Source of the DNA: Hyphomicrobiales bacterium
Lineage (GTDB): Bacteria; Pseudomonadota; Alphaproteobacteria; Rhizobiales; Rhizobiaceae
Assembly: GCA_900473745.1 (NCBI GenBank)
Contig: UCMW01000001.1
Location: 1-64,000 of the forward strand
DNA length: 64,000 bases
Direction: 5' to 3'
In this document: in pieces, positions 60,338 through 64,000 of the stretch
Layout: each line of letters opens with the position of its first letter
Position numbering within the stretch: position 1 is the first letter of the stretch
Translations under genes and position numbers: made by a program
Notes under the pieces: generated by a model
The model's database searches: none
What the model was told of the DNA's origin: nothing
Seen by the model: only the letters and a program-made list of their open reading frames with translations

Positions 60338-60498
60338 CCCCATTATCCCCCGAGGCAGCCGACATCTCTGTGCGAGACAGCGGCGATGTAGCCCGGTGAG
60401 GAACAAGCTGTGATCCAGGATTAATCCTTGATAGTCAGAGACTCTTAGAAATAGAAGAAGATTCAATATCTCTTTTCTTTATTGAAAGGGCTTGAGCC

Positions 60499-61530
60499 TT
60501 GAGCACGCCGAACCGCAAAGTCCTGGACGTCTTGAATGGGAAGACGGTCACCCCGCCTCCGATCTGGCTCATGAGGCAGGCGGGTCGATATCTGCCGGAG
60601 TACCGGGAAACGCGGCAGAAGGCCGGGAGTTTCCTTGACCTCTGTTATTCGCCGGAGTTTGCGACCGAGGTCACGCTTCAACCGATCCGGCGTTACGGCT
60701 TCGACGCTGCCATCCTGTTTTCCGACATCCTTGTCATCCCGGATGCGTTGAAACGGAATGTCAGGTTCACGGAAGGGCATGGCCCCCAGATGGACCCGAT
60801 CGATGCAGACGGAATTGCCGGCTTGTCGCCGCAAGGCGTGCTCGATCACTTAAAGCCCGTCATGGAGACTGTGTCTCGTCTGCGCACGGAGCTGCCGCAA
60901 GAGACCACGCTTCTCGGTTTCTGTGGCGCGCCCTGGACAGTGGCGACCTATATGATCGCCGGGCACGGGACGCCTGACCAAGCACCCGCCCGCCTGTTTG
61001 CCTATCGTTATCCGGAAGCGTTTCACCGACTTCTGGACATACTGGCTGAAATCTCGGCCGACTACCTCGTCGCACAGATCGACGCCGGCGCAGATGCCGT
61101 TCAGATCTTCGATTCCTGGGCAGGCGTTCTCGGGGAAGCGGAATTCGAGGCTTTTGCCGTGAAGCCGGTTCGGCGCATCATCGACTCGGTACGCACCCGC
61201 AGACCCAATGCGAAGGTAATCGCCTTTGCGAAGGGCGCCGGGATCCTGCTGAAGCGCTATCGACAGGATACCCGTGCCGATGCCATCGGCTTGGACTGGT
61301 CGGTTCCGCTCAGTTTCGCAGCGGAGCTGCAGAAGGATGGGCCGGTGCAGGGCAATCTGGATCCGATGCGCGTTGTTGCAGGCGGCACGGCGCTCCATGA
61401 CGGTATCGAGGCCATTCTTCAGGTCCTGGGTCAGGGTCCATTGATCTTCAATCTCGGCCATGGGATCACGCCGCAGGCTGATCCTGCTCATGTCACCGAT
61501 CTGGTGAACCAGGTACGAAACATCCGGTGA
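60499..61530 (+). CDS. hemE: uroporphyrinogen decarboxylase
   Basis: A 343-residue HemE, decarboxylating uroporphyrinogen III to coproporphyrinogen [19 protein letters not shown] and [12 protein letters not shown] are signature blocks, and [13 protein letters not shown] holds the catalytic Asp. It starts with TTG (AAAGGG upstream); no in-frame ATG lies before the conserved N-terminus, so the rare start is real. hemJ follows 4 bases later. Confidence 0.96.
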   Translation: MSTPNRKVLDVLNGKTVTPPPIWLMRQAGRYLPEYRETRQKAGSFLDLCYSPEFATEVTLQPIRRYGFDAAILFSDILVIPDALKRNVRFTEGHGPQMDPIDADGIAGLSPQGVLDHLKPVMETVSRLRTELPQETTLLGFCGAPWTVATYMIAGHGTPDQAPARLFAYRYPEAFHRLLDILAEISADYLVAQIDAGADAVQIFDSWAGVLGEAEFEAFAVKPVRRIIDSVRTRRPNAKVIAFAKGAGILLKRYRQDTRADAIGLDWSVPLSFAAELQKDGPVQGNLDPMRVVAGGTALHDGIEAILQVLGQGPLIFNLGHGITPQADPAHVTDLVNQVRNIR

Positions 61531-61534
61531 GGTG

Positions 61535-62071
61535 ATGGAAAAGCAGATTGATGCCAATCCTGGTGCACGGGCTGCGAAAAAGGCAGCGGTCGCCCTCGCC
61601 TTCTTCGTGATTGTCGGTGGCGGCGTCATGCTGGCCGGACCTGATCAGGCCTATCCCTGGATCAAGGCGCTGCACGTCATCGCGATCATTTCCTGGATGG
61701 CCGGCATGCTCTATCTGCCGCGGCTCTTCATCTATCACAGCGACTGTGACCCATCGTCGGCGCAGGCCCAAACCTTCGCCGTGATGGAAGCACGGCTGAT
61801 GAAGGTGATCATGAACCCTGCGATGGTCGTATCCTGGGTTCTCGGGCTCTATCTGGCCTGGCAGGTCTTCGAGTTTCAGGGTGGCTGGCTTCACGCAAAG
61901 ATCTTGGCCGCTATCGCGCTTTCCGGCGTGCACGGATATTTTTCCAAAGCAGTAAAATCGTTCGGCCGCGGCGAATACATCCGTACACCGCGATTCTGGC
62001 GCATGATGAATGAGGCGCCGACCGTGCTGATGATCATCATTGTCGTTCTGGCTGTGGTGAAACCCTTCTGA
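61535..62071 (+). CDS. hemJ: protoporphyrinogen oxidase HemJ
   Basis: A 178-residue membrane protein with four hydrophobic segments. [27 protein letters not shown] carries the conserved His, and the Arg/Lys of the family is in KVIMNPAM. It oxidises protoporphyrinogen IX, replacing HemG/HemY. It is directly after hemE, giving a haem pair. ATG 61535 (GGTGAGGTG upstream). Confidence 0.92.
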   Translation: MEKQIDANPGARAAKKAAVALAFFVIVGGGVMLAGPDQAYPWIKALHVIAIISWMAGMLYLPRLFIYHSDCDPSSAQAQTFAVMEARLMKVIMNPAMVVSWVLGLYLAWQVFEFQGGWLHAKILAAIALSGVHGYFSKAVKSFGRGEYIRTPRFWRMMNEAPTVLMIIIVVLAVVKPF

Positions 62072-62264
62072 ACTTTTCACCTCCGTTCGCTTTATTTTCG
62101 CCATTGCTGGCTTTTCGCTTGCGGTCGAATCCGCGAGTCGCTATTTTCGCGCCACCTCCTCTATTGGCTTGCGTATTATTCAGTCATTTGCGGCCTTCGC
62201 GATCGTACCGAATTCCACCAGCTCGCCGTTCCCCTTAAAAATCTATCTGACGTGGTCCCTCTTC

Positions 62265-63530
62265 ATGGCTGAAATGAAGCTACAAGAACTCAAAAGCAAA
62301 TCGCCGACCGATCTCCTGACCTTTGCCGAATCGCTCGAAGTCGAAAACGCGAGCACGATGCGCAAGCAGGAGCTCATGTTTGCGATCCTCAAGATGCTGG
62401 CGAGCCAGGACGTGGAGATCATCGGCGAAGGCGTGGTGGAAGTTCTCCAGGATGGCTTCGGCTTCCTGCGCTCTGCCAATGCCAACTACCTGCCTGGTCC
62501 GGACGACATCTACATTTCTCCGTCTCAGATCCGTCGCTTTTCGCTGAAGACAGGTGACACGGTGGAAGGTCCCATCCGTGGTCCGAAGGAAGGCGAGCGC
62601 TATTTTGCCCTTCTCAAGGTCAATACGATCAATTTCGAGGATCCTGAGAAGATCCGCCACAAGGTGCATTTCGACAATCTGACGCCGCTCTATCCCAATG
62701 AGCGCTTCAAGATGGAACTCGACGTTCCGACGTCCAAGGATCTGTCGGCCCGTGTTATTGATCTGGTGGCGCCGCTCGGCAAGGGCCAGCGCGGCTTGAT
62801 CGTCGCTCCGCCGAGGACCGGTAAGACCGTTCTCCTCCAGAACATCGCCCATTCGATTACAGCCAACCATCCGGAATGCTACCTGATCGTTCTCCTGATC
62901 GACGAGCGTCCGGAAGAAGTCACGGACATGCAGCGGTCTGTGAAGGGTGAGGTTGTATCCTCTACCTTTGATGAACCCGCTGTGCGCCACGTGCAGGTCG
63001 CCGAAATGGTCATCGAAAAGGCCAAGCGCCTGGTCGAGCATGGCCGCGATGTCGTCATCCTCCTCGATTCGATCACGCGCCTCGGCCGTGCCTACAACAC
63101 GGTTGTGCCGTCTTCCGGCAAGGTCCTGACCGGTGGTGTTGACGCCAATGCATTGCAGCGCCCGAAGCGCTTCTTTGGTGCCGCGCGTAACATCGAAGAA
63201 GGTGGCTCTCTGACGATCATTGCCACGGCTCTGATCGATACCGGGAGCCGTATGGACGAAGTCATCTTCGAAGAGTTCAAGGGCACGGGTAACTCCGAAA
63301 TCGTGCTCGACCGCAAGGTCGCCGACAAGCGTATCTTCCCGTCCATGGACATTCTCAAATCCGGCACCCGCAAGGAAGACCTGCTCGTTCCGCGTCAGGA
63401 TCTCCAGAAGATCTTTGTGCTGCGCCGAATCCTGGCACCGATGGGAACCACGGACGCGATCGAGTTCCTCATCGACAAGCTCAAGCAAACGAAGAACAAT
63501 GGCGACTTCTTCGATTCCATGAACACCTGA
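62265..63530 (+). CDS. rho: transcription termination factor Rho
   Basis: A 421-residue Rho hexamer subunit. The N-terminal RNA-binding part has [15 protein letters not shown] and GFGFLRS; Walker A is [12 protein letters not shown] and Walker [11 protein letters not shown]; the Q-loop region is [16 protein letters not shown] 62265 is the family start; the longer frame adds non-conserved residues. The 193-base leader upstream has no motif I can name, but Rho often self-regulates from its leader. Confidence 0.97.
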   Translation: MAEMKLQELKSKSPTDLLTFAESLEVENASTMRKQELMFAILKMLASQDVEIIGEGVVEVLQDGFGFLRSANANYLPGPDDIYISPSQIRRFSLKTGDTVEGPIRGPKEGERYFALLKVNTINFEDPEKIRHKVHFDNLTPLYPNERFKMELDVPTSKDLSARVIDLVAPLGKGQRGLIVAPPRTGKTVLLQNIAHSITANHPECYLIVLLIDERPEEVTDMQRSVKGEVVSSTFDEPAVRHVQVAEMVIEKAKRLVEHGRDVVILLDSITRLGRAYNTVVPSSGKVLTGGVDANALQRPKRFFGAARNIEEGGSLTIIATALIDTGSRMDEVIFEEFKGTGNSEIVLDRKVADKRIFPSMDILKSGTRKEDLLVPRQDLQKIFVLRRILAPMGTTDAIEFLIDKLKQTKNNGDFFDSMNT

Positions 63531-63577
63531 GCCATCTGGGACTACGTCTCCCCGAGGTGCGTTTGTAGGGTGATCAC

Positions 63578-64000
63578 ATGAGCACTCGAACTGTAACCAT
63601 TTTTGCTCTGGCTTCCGGAGCACTTCCAGCCGGCGTCGCTGTCATCAGGATCAGCGGGCCGGCTTCGTTGTCTCTGGTGAAAGCCCTCACAGGGGATCTG
63701 CCAACGCCACGTGCTGCGGCTTTGCGCACTGTTCGAACGCTTGACGGACAGTTTCTCGATCGTGCGCTCGTTGTCACTTTTCCGGGTCCGCGCTCTTTCA
63801 CAGGAGAGGATTGCGCCGAATTGCACCTCCATGGCGGAAGGGCTGTCGTCACCGCTGTCTTGAATTCCTTAGCCGGATTCGAGAATGCCAGACTGGCTGA
63901 GGCCGGCGAATTTTCACGGCGCGCTTTCGAAAATGGAAAAATGGACCTCGTGGAAGTTGAGGGGCTGGCGGATCTGTTAGCCGCGGAGACGGAGATGCAG
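63578..64000 (+). CDS. mnmE: tRNA modification GTPase MnmE, 5' part (cut by window end)
   Basis: 141 codons run without a stop to the window edge. They read [37 protein letters not shown] and [22 protein letters not shown], the N-terminal folate-binding domain of MnmE (TrmE). With MnmG it installs the cmnm5U wobble modification. The GTPase domain is beyond the edge. In this order of bacteria mnmE is followed by mnmG, rsmG, parA and parB, consistent with the origin-proximal location. Confidence 0.95.
   Translation, partial: MSTRTVTIFALASGALPAGVAVIRISGPASLSLVKALTGDLPTPRAAALRTVRTLDGQFLDRALVVTFPGPRSFTGEDCAELHLHGGRAVVTAVLNSLAGFENARLAEAGEFSRRAFENGKMDLVEVEGLADLLAAETEMQ

Larger units (their letters stand above)
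60095..60498. other. oriC: candidate chromosomal replication origin (oriC) between ppsR and hemE
   Basis: A 404-base gap with no gene. It holds a perfect DnaA box TTATCCACA (60180-60188), an 8/9 match TTATCCCCA (60334-60342), a 7/9 match TTATCCCCC (60343-60351) and an inverted 7/9 match (60122-60130). TTAA-N7-TTAT (60323-60337) resembles a CtrA site and overlaps the 8/9 box. AGGATTAATCCT (60417-60428) is a perfect palindrome. An AT-rich patch lies at 60445-60485. The ppsR-oriC-hemE order is that of Caulobacter and Rickettsia, and in S. meliloti the origin has been placed by hemE. The hemE promoter must also lie here. Confidence 0.8.

Noticed and set aside
62987..63715. Further CACGTG hexamers (for example near 62990 and 63707) as additional parS sites.
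   Set aside because: Only the central hexamer matches; the flanks differ from parS at too many positions.

Overview
The window looks like a contiguous, densely packed stretch of the main chromosome of an alphaproteobacterium of the order Hyphomicrobiales, most likely family Rhizobiaceae (Rhizobium/Agrobacterium/Sinorhizobium relatives). The reasons are the block [27 protein letters not shown], the RegB/RegA-type pair actS-actR, a short HPr kinase, mmcB, a DUF1402 gene, an AddAB (not RecBCD) recombination pair and high-GC codon use. I see no rRNA, tRNA, insertion sequence, prophage or CRISPR array. Nearly all of it reads as core genome. The least standard part is 9.3-12.8 kb (an orphan oxoprolinase-like gene and a cytochrome P450).

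Layout. 0.2-6 kb: ornithine cyclodeaminase-like gene, hrpB, actS, actR, with mmcB convergent. 6.3-13.8 kb: L,D-transpeptidase lipoprotein, then leftward glcB, oxoprolinase, P450 and DUF1402. 14-20.3 kb: leftward hslVU and a divergent rightward hisB-hisH-hisA-hisF-hisE-coaA run. 20.3-23.1 kb: leftward pckA, arfB, alkB. 23.4-28.8 kb: rightward chvI-chvG-hprK, PTS EIIA, HPr, ahcY. 29-40.6 kb: rightward divL, a tsaE-amgK fusion, murU, addB, addA; then trxA. 41-46.1 kb: leftward trpF-trpB-trpA-accD-folC. 46.2-49.8 kb: metallopeptidase, DUF2852, phaZ (leftward) and a nitroreductase. 49.9-55.2 kb: gyrB, then tim44-mltA-smr-XRE (leftward, start/stop overlaps). 55.4-56.4 kb: fxsA, secB. 56.5-60.1 kb: ppsR-maf-aroE-coaE-dnaQ (leftward). 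60.1-60.5 kb: intergenic region with DnaA boxes. 60.5-64 kb: hemE, hemJ, rho, start of mnmE.

The right end is the chromosome-origin neighbourhood. The ppsR-hemE gap holds a perfect DnaA box, several near-matches, a CtrA-like motif and a 12-bp palindrome, and ppsR-oriC-hemE is the arrangement known from Caulobacter and relatives. Two copies of an identical 17-mer that nearly matches the ParB site parS lie 1.5 kb and 10.3 kb from it; one sits inside the start of aroE. mnmE at the right edge normally leads to mnmG-rsmG-parA-parB.

Functional themes: envelope sensing and remodelling (ChvG/ChvI, L,D-transpeptidase, MltA, DUF1402, and AmgK/MurU peptidoglycan recycling); the switch between glycolysis, gluconeogenesis and storage carbon (pckA, glcB, phaZ, PTS regulatory proteins, PpsR); cell-cycle control (DivL pseudo-kinase, GyrB, oriC, parS); and DNA repair (AddAB, AlkB, MmcB). 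The most interesting non-coding signals are the parS-like pair, the oriC candidate, a repeated palindrome before ahcY, paired CG-centred palindromes before pckA, and two 7-3-7 palindromes with a shared core before glcB and phaZ.
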